DNA of 64,000 nucleotides from Deltaproteobacteria bacterium. GTDB taxonomy: Bacteria; Desulfobacterota; Desulfuromonadia; Geobacterales; Geobacteraceae. The position numbers were made by a program, and so were the translations under genes. Within the stretch, counting starts at the first letter, position 1. Each line of letters starts with the position of its first letter. Where the stretch lies: positions 1 through 64,000 of the forward strand of contig SBEG01000023.1 of NCBI GenBank assembly GCA_009668975.1. The letters are read 5' to 3'. This document shows positions 18,427 through 27,774 of the stretch, one piece after another. The notes beneath the pieces were generated by a model. That model worked only from the letters and a program-made list of their open reading frames with translations, was not told where the DNA came from and did no database searches.

Positions 18427-19256
18427 GTAAGTTTTTTCAAAGACACAAAGTTAATAATTTAATTGTTTTTACCGTGGTTGCACTCACTCTTGTTTTCGCT
18501 TTTCCAATCTACAAAATTGTGCGGTGGAAAATGTACATCTGGCTTCCCGACTATATTTCGCAAAATTGGCACAAAAGTGAAAAAGTCCAGGGAATAAAAC
18601 ACATTATGTTCATCTTTGTTGATCACTACGAACCAGGGACTGGAGATAAGGGTGTTAAGGTTAACCGTGAATGGCTAGCCAATTACAAAGCATTAGCTGA
18701 TAAGCATCGTGATAGTTACGGGAGAAAGCCACAACATACCTGGTTCTATGCATACGATCATCATAATGGTGGCGTCATGTCAGATTTGTCAAGGGCTGTA
18801 TATGCTGGATATGGGGAGATTGAATTTCACTGGCATCATGGGCACGATACAAACGAGAGCTTCAAAAGAGAACTTGGAGAAGGCATAAAGTGGTTTAATC
18901 ACTATGGTGCACTGATTGATACTTCCGGCAAGGTGTCTTTTGGTTTTATCCATGGCAACTGGGCGTTGGATAATTCTGGTGAGCAAAAACATTGTGGTGT
19001 AAACCGCGAAATGGACATTCTTAAAAAGGCGGGTTGCTATGCTGATTTTACCTTTCCAGCTTTTGGAAACAGTTCCCAACCTTCGAAGGTTAACAGCATT
19101 TACTACGCTTTGGATGATGATCGAAATAAGTCGTACGATGCTGGGATGGATGCCAAGGTCGGTGTGAAAAATTCGAAGGATTTATTAATATTTGAAGGGC
19201 CACTTTCATTTGCTGAGTATGGCGCTGTCGAGCTTGATCCTTACCCGAACCAGAAA

Positions 19257-20552
19257 AAAATGAGTCTTTCGTCTTTTAGTTGAAGCGTCTCGGGTTGAGG
19301 AGACCGCAGTGCTGATGAACCTTCAGCAGAAAGTAAGCTACATCCCTGTAGCCATAGGCCATACGCTTCAATCTCTTGATCTTGTTGTTGATCCCCTCAG
19401 AAATCGCCGAGGTGATCCGTTGGACAAAGAAGTTCAGGACGTAATGCCGCTTACGAAACAGTTTCAATGCCAGCTCTTTGAAGGGGGCAAGTCCTGAGCG
19501 AAGGGCATCGCCAATCCAGGCACGAAGAGCAGGCTGGGCAGCCTTCTTTTCTCTGAAGTCGTAAATTGTTGCAAACTGCTCTTTGAGAAGCATGGCCTTA
19601 TAAACCGGTTCGTTCAGCTCTTCCAGGCGTTTGAGCACCTGGGTTTTCTTCCGTGATGGCTTGTTACGCAAAAGGATGAATCGCTGCTTACAGTGCAACA
19701 GCCCGGCAAGTTCATCCTGGGTTGCATCCTTCTTCGCCTTGGCCAGTTCCTGCTTGCGAACGTCTTCCAGGGCGGCACTCAGGTACGACTTGACGTGGAA
19801 GTGGTCCAGGACGATCAGGGCATTCTCTGCGTAGTGCCGGGAAGAAGAGAGAAACCCTTTGGCACCATCGCAGGCCACCACCTCGATTTCGGCGCGCTCC
19901 TTCTCGGTAAGACTCTCAAAGAAGGCGTCAAGGACCGTTTTGCCGTGTTTGTCGTGGTTCCAGATGACGATCCTGCGGTCAATATCCACTACGTTCGTGA
20001 CGTAGGAGTGCCCCTTCTTCCAGGCAACTTCATCCACGCTCATGGCCCTGGGTGCTGGTGTTGGCGCCAGGAGGTCGTCAGCCTTCTCCTGGAGGATAGC
20101 CCGGTCGATCCGGTACACCACCTCGTCGTCAAGGCCAAAGAACCAACCGGCTTCGCTGTTGGTGGTGATTGCGGTAAGCCGGTTGATCTGCTCGGCAAAG
20201 CGCCTGGTAAATCGGCCATGCAGCCACGGCAGGTACTCTACGTGGATACCGCCATCAGGGCAACGGCACTTGCGTTTCTCCAGATAGAGAAACACGCGCC
20301 GGCCTAGAAGCGGCAGGTCTTCCGCACGCATCTGGCCCTTGCTGTGAACCGAGTTGTGAACCGCTCCGCAAAAGGCACAAACGGGCGGCGTTGCATTTTC
20401 AGAGAACGCAACAATCAAATGAAGGTGGTCGTCGTGGCGATCAAGCGATCCGACCACAATAATATCTGGGAGGTTGAGCAGCTTCGTGATAGTCTCGAAA
20501 TGCATCGGATTTGGCATCCTTTCTGAGGGATTTTGTCGGGAAACAAAACTCT
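19257..20552 (-). mobile_element. ISL3-family insertion sequence
   Basis: About 1.3 kb with one transposase gene. ACCAGAAA occurs at 19249-19256 and 20553-20560 directly outside the element, which fits the 8-bp target duplication expected of ISL3 elements. Terminal inverted repeats are weak by eye (GAGTCTTT near 19262 against GAGTTTTG near 20551 on the other strand), so the exact ends are tentative. Confidence 0.75.
19276..20517 (-). CDS. ISL3-family transposase
   Basis: A full-length 413-residue transposase. It shows the N-terminal zinc-binding part (CAFCGAVH and CRCPDGG), the first catalytic aspartate in MSVDEVAWKKGHSY, the second in VVACDGAKGFL, LDHFHVKSYL, and the last catalytic glutamate in ISEGINNKIKRLKRMAYGYRD. 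The frame is intact, so the element may still be active. No passenger genes. GC content is higher than the surrounding AT-rich block, so it came from a different background. Confidence 0.92.
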   Translation of the reverse strand: MPNPMHFETITKLLNLPDIIVVGSLDRHDDHLHLIVAFSENATPPVCAFCGAVHNSVHSKGQMRAEDLPLLGRRVFLYLEKRKCRCPDGGIHVEYLPWLHGRFTRRFAEQINRLTAITTNSEAGWFFGLDDEVVYRIDRAILQEKADDLLAPTPAPRAMSVDEVAWKKGHSYVTNVVDIDRRIVIWNHDKHGKTVLDAFFESLTEKERAEIEVVACDGAKGFLSSSRHYAENALIVLDHFHVKSYLSAALEDVRKQELAKAKKDATQDELAGLLHCKQRFILLRNKPSRKKTQVLKRLEELNEPVYKAMLLKEQFATIYDFREKKAAQPALRAWIGDALRSGLAPFKELALKLFRKRHYVLNFFVQRITSAISEGINNKIKRLKRMAYGYRDVAYFLLKVHQHCGLLNPRRFN

Positions 20553-21002
20553 ACCAGAAATTGTCAAATCCGATGTCTTTTCTCTATCTGCTCTCCTCTC
20601 TTATGAATCTACGTTGCAACTAATTTACGAAAGAACCAAAAAAATTGATAGCTGGATTGACAGCAATATTCATGTCGATGGCCGACCTGAGTGGGTTTTT
20701 GTCAAGGTTTACACACATGGAACTCAAAGCCGCAAGATAATATTCAGTTCTGTTGTTGATGAAATGTTTTCGTATCTGGAGAAGAAATATGGTCAAGGAG
20801 ATTATAGGCTCCACTATGTTACTGCAAGAGAGGCCTATAATATTGTCCGGGCCGCTGAAGGTGGTGAAATAGGGGACCCTAGCGAATATTATAATTACAG
20901 TATTAAATCGCCATTAAACAAAAGCAATATTATTGATAACTGATCAATTGCTGACTTAAGAAGTATCACCATTATATTTATAACATTGGCTTAAATTTAC
21001 TA

Positions 21003-22307
21003 ATGATAAAAATAGGCTGTGAAAAACGTAATATGTTACCTGATCAACCAAAGCAAATCTCTTTAGTACTTGTTATGGTTTGTATCTATATTTTTCTCTG
21101 TATCGAACGTCCATGGGAATCTATAAGATACCTGGAGGGCCTTCCTTTAGAGCGTGTTTATGCAATTTCCATGATAATCACTGCGTTTATGTGTGACAGG
21201 TTCAAAATTGTTAGTTCCCCGACTAATAAATGGGTTTATGGCTTGCTACTGCTACATTTTGTTCTTGCTCCTTTTGCATTCAATTCGGGTTATGCTGTTG
21301 ACCAAGGCTTTGAGTATGCAAAAATGATAGTGCTTTATTTGCTTATGCTCTCTGTGGCAGATGATGAAGAATCTTTAAATATAATGGTTAAGGTTTTTGT
21401 GTTTTCAATGATTATTTATTCGCTTCATTCGATATGGGAATACCACAATGGCCGCCATGAATGGCGTATGGGCATTTCTCGTATGGTGGGAGTGGATAGA
21501 ACTTTCAGTGACCCGAATGCTTTTGGCGCAAGTGTTGTGCTTTCGCTGCCATTTGTATACGCATTGCTCCGTTCTGAAGCTAAATCTTGGCTCCGAAACA
21601 CCTATTATGGCTATTTTGCGCTAGCGGTAATCTGCGTAGTACTCACCGGATCAAGAACGTCCTTTGTTGCACTTATCGCGGTTATTTTGATTTGGATTTT
21701 AGTCCAAAAAGGAAAACGCAGACTGATAGTTCTAGTGTCGGCAATACTCGCAGTTGGTGTTATCTGGGCAGCCATGCCGGTTGAAAAACAAAACCGTATC
21801 CGGACATTATGGGATGAAAATGCTGGCCCTGAAAATGCGACATCTTCAGCTGAAGGTAGAATGATCGGTTGGAAAGTAAGTTGGAAAATGTTCAAGCAAG
21901 TACCTTTAACTGGTGTTGGTGCCGGTGGAGCTAATTTTATTGGTTACAGAATGGCGAATAATATTGATGAAGTAGGACAAGAATCCCCAACACAGCCTCA
22001 TGTATTATATGGACAAGTATTGGCAGAGTTCGGCGTTGGTGGGGCGCTCATGTTAGTAGGGTTGGTCGTAGCAATATTACGTTGCTGTTTGTTTTCGCGT
22101 ACAAGTCTACAAGCTCTTGGCTCAACTGATAGTTTTGTATACTCCTTAAGTGGAGCAGTTATTGCTGGTCTTGTATTGCTGCTTCTCTTTGGGTTTGGCG
22201 GTCATAACTTCTACCGTCCGCTCTGGCTTTGGCTGGCGGCTTGGGCAGGTGGCTTATATAAAATTACTAACCTGAGAGGTGTTCAAAGCTCAGCGAAAGA
22301 AATGTGA
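21003..22307 (+). CDS. O-antigen-ligase-family membrane protein (Wzy/WaaL fold)
   Basis: A 434-residue polytopic protein with about eleven hydrophobic helices and the large periplasmic loop of the O-antigen ligase family: TFSDPNAFGA before a helix, TGSRTSFVALIAVIL, then PLTGVGAGGANFIGY and QPHVLYGQVLAEFGVGGAL near the end. Likely the polymerase of the repeat unit or a ligase. No other candidate polymerase is present in the cluster. The ribosome-binding site is weak; an internal ATG at 21033 is an alternative start. Confidence 0.87.
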   Translation: MIKIGCEKRNMLPDQPKQISLVLVMVCIYIFLCIERPWESIRYLEGLPLERVYAISMIITAFMCDRFKIVSSPTNKWVYGLLLLHFVLAPFAFNSGYAVDQGFEYAKMIVLYLLMLSVADDEESLNIMVKVFVFSMIIYSLHSIWEYHNGRHEWRMGISRMVGVDRTFSDPNAFGASVVLSLPFVYALLRSEAKSWLRNTYYGYFALAVICVVLTGSRTSFVALIAVILIWILVQKGKRRLIVLVSAILAVGVIWAAMPVEKQNRIRTLWDENAGPENATSSAEGRMIGWKVSWKMFKQVPLTGVGAGGANFIGYRMANNIDEVGQESPTQPHVLYGQVLAEFGVGGALMLVGLVVAILRCCLFSRTSLQALGSTDSFVYSLSGAVIAGLVLLLLFGFGGHNFYRPLWLWLAAWAGGLYKITNLRGVQSSAKEM

Positions 22308-22310
22308 ACG

Positions 22311-23459
22311 GTGACAATGACTAGTTTAAATTGTATCTCACGAAAACATATTTTGGTTGTTGCGCGCTGGCCTCTAGGGGGGATTAGAACGTACATGCGC
22401 TATGTTTTTCGCCATTTTCCGTTGCATTATCACCTGACGCTACTGGCATCCTCAACGCATGAAGATGCTGCTCTAATTAAAGATGTCGAGGAGTATAATG
22501 CTCGATTAGTTATTGTAAAAGGTGATGATACTAAGGGGCTTGTAACTGCAGTTTTTCGAGAGTTGCGTACAAATAAATACGATGTAATCCTAAGTCAGGG
22601 GTTTATCTCTGCTGCGGCTGTTTTTATTCCAAATCTGTTTTTCCGAGTACCCCATATTCTTACAATACACGGTATAGCTGAGCCAAAATATTTTACAGGA
22701 CGTTTCGGCCGAATGAAGCGAGGCTTTATTAGCAAAGTGCTTGACGGAACCACTGTCTTATATGCAGTAAGTAATGATATCCTTCTCCATCTGTATGAAC
22801 AGTTCCCAAATTTGCAAATAAAAGGCCCCCCAGCAGTTGTTATTCCAAACGGAATCGAATTGTGTGAGCTTGAGCAAAATCCTGCAGCTCCGCTAGATAT
22901 TCGAGAAATGTTCAAGCTTGATGATGTGACAATATTGTTTGGATTTTTTGGGCGTTTCATGCAGCAAAAAGGATTCGATTTGGTTATTGACGCAGTCGAT
23001 ATGCTGCGGCAGCAGGGAAATATGCAACCATTTGCTGTTGTGGCTGTTGGTTCTGGAGATTATCTAAGTACATATCAGAAGAAAATACGGGAATTGGACC
23101 TTGAACAATATTTCTTTTTCCTGCCATTTCAATCTCAGGTTCATCATCTATATCCGCAAATGACAGCTATTGTTATGCCTTCACGATGGGAAGCCAGTGG
23201 TTTGCTGGCAATGGAGGTTCTCTGTATGGGTAGACCACTTATCGCATCTGAGTGCATAGGTCTTAGAGAGACCACAAGAGATACTCCTGCAAAAGCTTTC
23301 CCGTCAGAAAATGTGTTGGCTTTAGCGGATATTATGAGTGATTGTATGGACAATAAACATTTGGAAGGTTTCCAACTGTTCGCCCCCCAGGCTCGAGCTC
23401 GATTTGATGTTGCTAACTCTACAGAAAAACTGGTGAATTTGATTGATAACCTTCATTGA
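22311..23459 (+). CDS. Glycosyltransferase family 4
   Basis: A 382-residue GT4 enzyme with HILVVARWPLGGIRTYMRYV at the N-terminus, PHILTIHGIAEPKYF, VIPNGIELCELE, FGFFGRFMQQKGFDLVIDAV and IVMPSRWEASGLLAMEVLCMGRPLIASE (EX7E). The GTG at 22311 or the ATG at 22317 may be the start. It follows the ligase gene after 3 bases and precedes the flippase by 3 bases, so all three are co-transcribed. Confidence 0.9.
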   Translation: MTMTSLNCISRKHILVVARWPLGGIRTYMRYVFRHFPLHYHLTLLASSTHEDAALIKDVEEYNARLVIVKGDDTKGLVTAVFRELRTNKYDVILSQGFISAAAVFIPNLFFRVPHILTIHGIAEPKYFTGRFGRMKRGFISKVLDGTTVLYAVSNDILLHLYEQFPNLQIKGPPAVVIPNGIELCELEQNPAAPLDIREMFKLDDVTILFGFFGRFMQQKGFDLVIDAVDMLRQQGNMQPFAVVAVGSGDYLSTYQKKIRELDLEQYFFFLPFQSQVHHLYPQMTAIVMPSRWEASGLLAMEVLCMGRPLIASECIGLRETTRDTPAKAFPSENVLALADIMSDCMDNKHLEGFQLFAPQARARFDVANSTEKLVNLIDNLH

Positions 23460-23462
23460 AAA

Positions 23463-24998
23463 ATGCAGGCATTTTTTGGAGTGTCTGACTTGAAAAAGAA
23501 ACTGCTGCTTAACTCTGTATCGGGCACTGCGCTCTATGCTGTCACCTTAGTAGTAACTTTTGTAATTAGCCCGTTTCTGGTAAAAACTCTTGGCAATAGC
23601 AACTATGGAATTTGGGAGGTGATACTGAGCATCGTCGGCTACATGGGGGTCATGGATCTGGGGGTTGGACCTGCATTGGTACGATTTGTTTCCACTTCGC
23701 ATTCGAGTGGTGACAGGGGAGAGCTTGCTCGAATCGTCTCTTCAGCAACTATTTTTTTCTTGGTGATTGGTACCCTGGCCGCCTCAGCCCTGGCAGCCCT
23801 GAGCGCCTTCCCTGACTTAATAACTAAGACTGGTTCAGAATCCAGCGTCTATATAACCACGGTCCTGATTTTATTTGCGGTAAATGTCGGAATAAATTTC
23901 CCCTTAACAGTCTTTACTGGCACCCTGATGGGGCTGCAGCGTCACTATCTGCTTAATCTAACAAGAATAGTACTTGCTATAGGAAATGCCCTCGCTGTTT
24001 ATTTCATACTGGTCAAATTCCCGCTCAGCGGCTTGATTACTTTGGTTGCGCTGCAGCTCGCGTCTAATCTGATACAGATGGTAGTGTTTGGTAGTGCAGT
24101 TTGTTTTGACAAAGATATTCCCAGGCTGTCACTCCGAAACAGCTCAATGAAAACAATGAGGAATCTCTGGGCATACGGAATGAAAAGCATAGCGATGATG
24201 CTAGCGTCCCGGCTGCAGGTACAGAGTATGCCATTCGTTATCGGAAGTGTGTTGGGTCTCGATAAAATTGTTTATTTCGTCATGCCCCGGAGGCTTATGG
24301 AATATGCAAGAGGGATGTCAACGGCCATCGGTTTTCCTCTAACACCATACTTTGCGTCTTTTTACGGAAGAAATGACCATATTGCCTTGCAAAAAAGTTG
24401 GTTGAAGACTTCTTTAGCACTTCAGGTTGTATCCAACGCAATGCCGGTTGTTCTCCTGTTTTGCGGTGTGCCCTTTATAAGTCAGTGGCTTGGTGCTGAA
24501 TATGCTGATGCCGGTAAGTGGGTCATGTATGTCCTCGTTATTGGTTTGGCAGCAGAATCATTAGTTCCGAATGCTGCCAGCGTTTTGATGGCAGCCAATC
24601 GCCATGGAAGAATGTCGTACCTATTGTTATTCATTGCGACAGCGTGTGTGCCGAGTGCCATCGTTGGCGCAAAATTGTGGGGATTGGTCGGAGTCGCCGT
24701 TGCTTGCTGTGCTGCTACGGCTGCCGGATCAGCTATAAGTCTTATAATGGCCTGCAAAGAGTTACACATTTCACCGTTTCAATATTTTCGTGAAAGTACG
24801 CTGCCTCTCTTAGCACCATTGATGATACTTGCTGTTTTGATGTGGACAGCAGGTGTGTTTTTGCCTGTTTCCGGATATGTTAAAATAATACTTCAGGTGC
24901 TAATCGGTGGTAGTGGTTATGTTATTGCAATCTGGGCACTCGTTCTTGACCAGGAAAAACGTTCCCGGATTTTGCAACGATTGGTAGGTGTATGGTAG
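23463..24998 (+). CDS. Polysaccharide flippase (Wzx-like, MATE/MOP superfamily)
   Basis: A 511-residue membrane protein with twelve to fourteen predicted helices. The N-terminal LLLNSVSGTALYAVTLVVTFVISPFLVKTLGNSNYGIWEV is the classical polysaccharide-biosynthesis signature, and GYMGVMDLGVGPALVRF follows. It would flip lipid-linked repeat units to the periplasm for the polymerase at 21003. Confidence 0.93.
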   Translation: MQAFFGVSDLKKKLLLNSVSGTALYAVTLVVTFVISPFLVKTLGNSNYGIWEVILSIVGYMGVMDLGVGPALVRFVSTSHSSGDRGELARIVSSATIFFLVIGTLAASALAALSAFPDLITKTGSESSVYITTVLILFAVNVGINFPLTVFTGTLMGLQRHYLLNLTRIVLAIGNALAVYFILVKFPLSGLITLVALQLASNLIQMVVFGSAVCFDKDIPRLSLRNSSMKTMRNLWAYGMKSIAMMLASRLQVQSMPFVIGSVLGLDKIVYFVMPRRLMEYARGMSTAIGFPLTPYFASFYGRNDHIALQKSWLKTSLALQVVSNAMPVVLLFCGVPFISQWLGAEYADAGKWVMYVLVIGLAAESLVPNAASVLMAANRHGRMSYLLLFIATACVPSAIVGAKLWGLVGVAVACCAATAAGSAISLIMACKELHISPFQYFRESTLPLLAPLMILAVLMWTAGVFLPVSGYVKIILQVLIGGSGYVIAIWALVLDQEKRSRILQRLVGVW

Positions 24999-25058
24999 TG
25001 GTCGATAAAACATGGAGCATTTTGTGAGACAAGTCATTCAAATGAGAGATGTAACCTT

Positions 25059-26459
25059 ATGAATTTATCCAGATTTACCGGGAAAATGTTCGCCTGCCTC
25101 TGGGAATTTCTAGACAACGATAGAAATCCATACTATGGGGAATCTCGCCGCGAGCTTTCCATGGACCGAGCAGAACTAGACAAAGTTTCCTTCAATAGGC
25201 TTTCGAAAATCCTCGATTACGCATGGTGCAATAGCCGGTACTACCAACGTCGTTTTGCCGAGTGGGGAGTTCGGCCACAGGACTTAAAATCGTTTGACTG
25301 CCTTCGAAGTTTTCCCTGTCTTACCCGAGACGATTTGAGAATGCACTTGGAAGATATTTCTGTTGAAGTCACGGACCGCTCAAAGTGGGTCAAAAGCGCA
25401 ACTGGTGGTACCACCAGTTCGCAAATTAGTTACTATCGTGATCAACCATCAACCTGGAGGAGGTGGGCGGATACACAAGCCATGAATGCTTGGTACGGTT
25501 ATCATGTTGGTGATCGAGTTGCGTACCTGTGGGGTGCGATGCAAGATTTCGCCGTTAAACCAAGCCTTGGAATGAGATTGAGAAATTCGATGTATAAACG
25601 ATGTCTTATGTTGCCGAGTTCTCCACTTGATGAAAGTATTCTCGACAATTACCTGGAGAAACTTGATCGTTGGAGGCCCTCATTCATCCAAGCGTATGCT
25701 TCATCTTTGCATGAATTTTGTCGGCATCTCAAAGCTCGAAATCGATGTTTACCCTATTTGCGAGGCGCATCCGTGACTGCCGAAAGGCTTTATTCTCACC
25801 AGCGGAAAGAAATTGAGGAAGTGCTTGGTTTTAAGGTCTTTGATTGGTACGGGTCGCGGGAACTTGGCCGAGTAGCGTCAGAATGTGAAAATCATGAGGG
25901 ACTGCATATCAATGAACCGAGTGTTTACGTTGAAGTGGAACAAGATCCATCATTACCAGATAACTGTGGCCATTTGATTGTAACTGACCTTTGGAACAGG
26001 GCAACACCGATGATTCGTTATCGGACTGGTGACATCGCTCGTTTGATAGTGGGAGAATGTAGCTGCGGTAAAGCATTGAAACGAATTGCCTCCCTTGAAG
26101 GACGACTTACCGACACGTTCGTATTGTCAGACGGTAAAAGGGTTAACGGTCTCATTATGGCACACAGTGTCATGTCAAATTCTACTGAGATCGTCGAGCG
26201 GCAGATCATCCAGAAAACCCTTACTAATTTTCACGTCCGTTTTGTTAGAGGCCCTGAGTTTACAGCCTCCAGTCTTAGAACTTTTGGCGATAGCTTGAAA
26301 AGGGTTCTTAATCCGGAAATTTCCATAACATTTGAACAGGTATCCGAGATCCCTCGTGAACGATCGGGCAAAATCCGGTTTGTAAAATGTGAGATCGAAG
26401 ATCCTGGCGGATTGACTCCAATATCTGCTGGAGATCAAAGGGAAGAATTCCATGTTTAG
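25059..26459 (+). CDS. CapK/PaaK-like adenylate-forming protein, copy 1
   Basis: A 466-residue member of the phenylacetate-CoA-ligase-like CapK family found in capsule loci. Adenylate-forming motifs are visible: P-loop-like SATGGTTSSQISYYRD, DWYGSRELGRVASEC, MIRYRTGDIARL, a CxC zinc-like pair (CSCG) and the C-terminal ERSGKIRFV lysine region. The substrate is unknown; a role in activating a carboxylate used to decorate the glycan is an inference. Overlaps its paralog by 8 bases. Confidence 0.85.
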   Translation: MNLSRFTGKMFACLWEFLDNDRNPYYGESRRELSMDRAELDKVSFNRLSKILDYAWCNSRYYQRRFAEWGVRPQDLKSFDCLRSFPCLTRDDLRMHLEDISVEVTDRSKWVKSATGGTTSSQISYYRDQPSTWRRWADTQAMNAWYGYHVGDRVAYLWGAMQDFAVKPSLGMRLRNSMYKRCLMLPSSPLDESILDNYLEKLDRWRPSFIQAYASSLHEFCRHLKARNRCLPYLRGASVTAERLYSHQRKEIEEVLGFKVFDWYGSRELGRVASECENHEGLHINEPSVYVEVEQDPSLPDNCGHLIVTDLWNRATPMIRYRTGDIARLIVGECSCGKALKRIASLEGRLTDTFVLSDGKRVNGLIMAHSVMSNSTEIVERQIIQKTLTNFHVRFVRGPEFTASSLRTFGDSLKRVLNPEISITFEQVSEIPRERSGKIRFVKCEIEDPGGLTPISAGDQREEFHV

Positions 26460-27741
26460 ATGGCTGCGTCGTCCTATTAGTTCGGAAATTAAGGGTAAAC
26501 TCGAGTCAGTTCTACAATCTCAGTATTGGACTGAGGAGGAAATTCGTAAATACCAATGGACTAAACTCCAGGAATTGGTCCGGCACGCGTTTCAGTGTGT
26601 GCCCTACTACCGAAATTTGTTCAACAGCATCGGTGCAACCCCAGACGAAATCAAGAACTTTGAGGACTTCAGCCGAGTTCCCGTACTGACGAAATCCGAC
26701 ATTCAGAACTCACTCGAAACTTTAACAACAACTGGAATTGATCGGCAAAGACTCAGCCTGAACTCCACGGGTGGCTCGACCGGGATGCCGCTGAACTTCT
26801 ACCAGGATGTCAACTATAAACATTGGTCGGACGCTGCCCGTATCAGGGCGTGGCGTCACGTGGTCGGCGCAGATGAAAATGATCTGGAAGCAGTTCTATG
26901 GGGGGCAACAAAGGATATTGGGCAGGGACTTTCCTTCAGGAAAGTGCTTTATTCAGTTCTCAGGGAAGGGTTGTTGCCACTCAATACCTTTGACCTGGAT
27001 GATTCCTTACTCAAAAAGTACCTTTCGTACTTCAATATTATCAAACCGAAAATTCTGAGAGGGTATGCCAGTTCACTCTATTATGTCGCTCTGTATGTGG
27101 AAAAGCGAGCCTTGCCCATTCATCGGCCTAAATCAATTATTTCCAGTACCGAGGTGCTCCATGCCCGCATGCGCGAGACAATCGAACGGGTCTTTGGCTG
27201 TCCCGTTTTCGACTCCTACGGTTGTCGCGAGGTCAGCCAGATTGCCACTGAGTGCGAAGCCCATAACGGTTTGCACGTGGTATTTGAGAACCAGTATGTG
27301 GAATTGGATGGCCAGGATATCATCGTGACTAACCTGCATAACTATGCCATGCCGTTCATCCGCTACAAAGTCGGTGATCTGGCAAGTTCACTTGATACCT
27401 CTCCCTGTAAGTGTGGCCGTGTCTCACCAAGGATAGTCAGTCTGATCGGTCGCGACAATGACAATATCGAGTTGCCGAGCGGCAAGGTGATCAATGGTGA
27501 ATTTTTCGAGTTTCTGTTCTTTGGTTTGTCATCGGTCATCCAGTATCAGGTGGTGTATCACAAGGCTATTGATCGTTTGAGGGTGAAGCTGCATGTGAGC
27601 GGCTCGACGGAAAATGCCGGAGAAATCGTACAAAAGACCATGCGGGAAAAATTCGATTATGAAAACGTTGATGTACTTTATTCCGATCAGTTTGATATGA
27701 CGCCCAGCGGCAAGCTCAGATTTGTCTATCAGGTGGATTAA
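26452..27741 (+). CDS. CapK/PaaK-like adenylate-forming protein, copy 2
   Basis: A 429-residue paralog of the previous gene: NSTGGSTGMPLNFYQD, DSYGCREVSQIATECEAHNGLHV, MPFIRYKVGDLA, CKCGR, and TPSGKLRFVYQ at the end. The two share the YRDxxxxxxW and SSLYY/SSLHE core arrangement but differ throughout, so this is an old duplication or two separate acquisitions. GC content begins to rise across this gene, marking the edge of the AT-rich block. Confidence 0.85.
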   Translation: MFRWLRRPISSEIKGKLESVLQSQYWTEEEIRKYQWTKLQELVRHAFQCVPYYRNLFNSIGATPDEIKNFEDFSRVPVLTKSDIQNSLETLTTTGIDRQRLSLNSTGGSTGMPLNFYQDVNYKHWSDAARIRAWRHVVGADENDLEAVLWGATKDIGQGLSFRKVLYSVLREGLLPLNTFDLDDSLLKKYLSYFNIIKPKILRGYASSLYYVALYVEKRALPIHRPKSIISSTEVLHARMRETIERVFGCPVFDSYGCREVSQIATECEAHNGLHVVFENQYVELDGQDIIVTNLHNYAMPFIRYKVGDLASSLDTSPCKCGRVSPRIVSLIGRDNDNIELPSGKVINGEFFEFLFFGLSSVIQYQVVYHKAIDRLRVKLHVSGSTENAGEIVQKTMREKFDYENVDVLYSDQFDMTPSGKLRFVYQVD

Positions 27742-27774
27742 TTATTAAAAGAAAGGCGGGTGTTAATTAATTCC

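Larger units (their letters stand above)
18423..20943 (+). pseudogene. Polysaccharide-deacetylase-like membrane protein, broken by an IS element
   Basis: Two fragments in the same direction flank the IS. The 5' part (18423 to the insertion at about 19256) has one N-terminal membrane helix and NodB-like features: HIMFIFVDHYEPG, EIEFHWHHGHDTNESF, FIHGNWALDNS and a CYADFTFPAFG segment. The 3' part (about 20553-20943) continues with SALLSYESTLQLIYERTKKID and ends at a natural stop. Assignment to the deacetylase-like fold is by motif and context only. The two fragments are in different frames relative to the candidate 8-bp duplication, so either a slip in the seven-A run at 19254-19260 occurred or the duplication is longer or elsewhere. 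The gene product is lost or truncated at about 286 residues. Confidence 0.75.
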
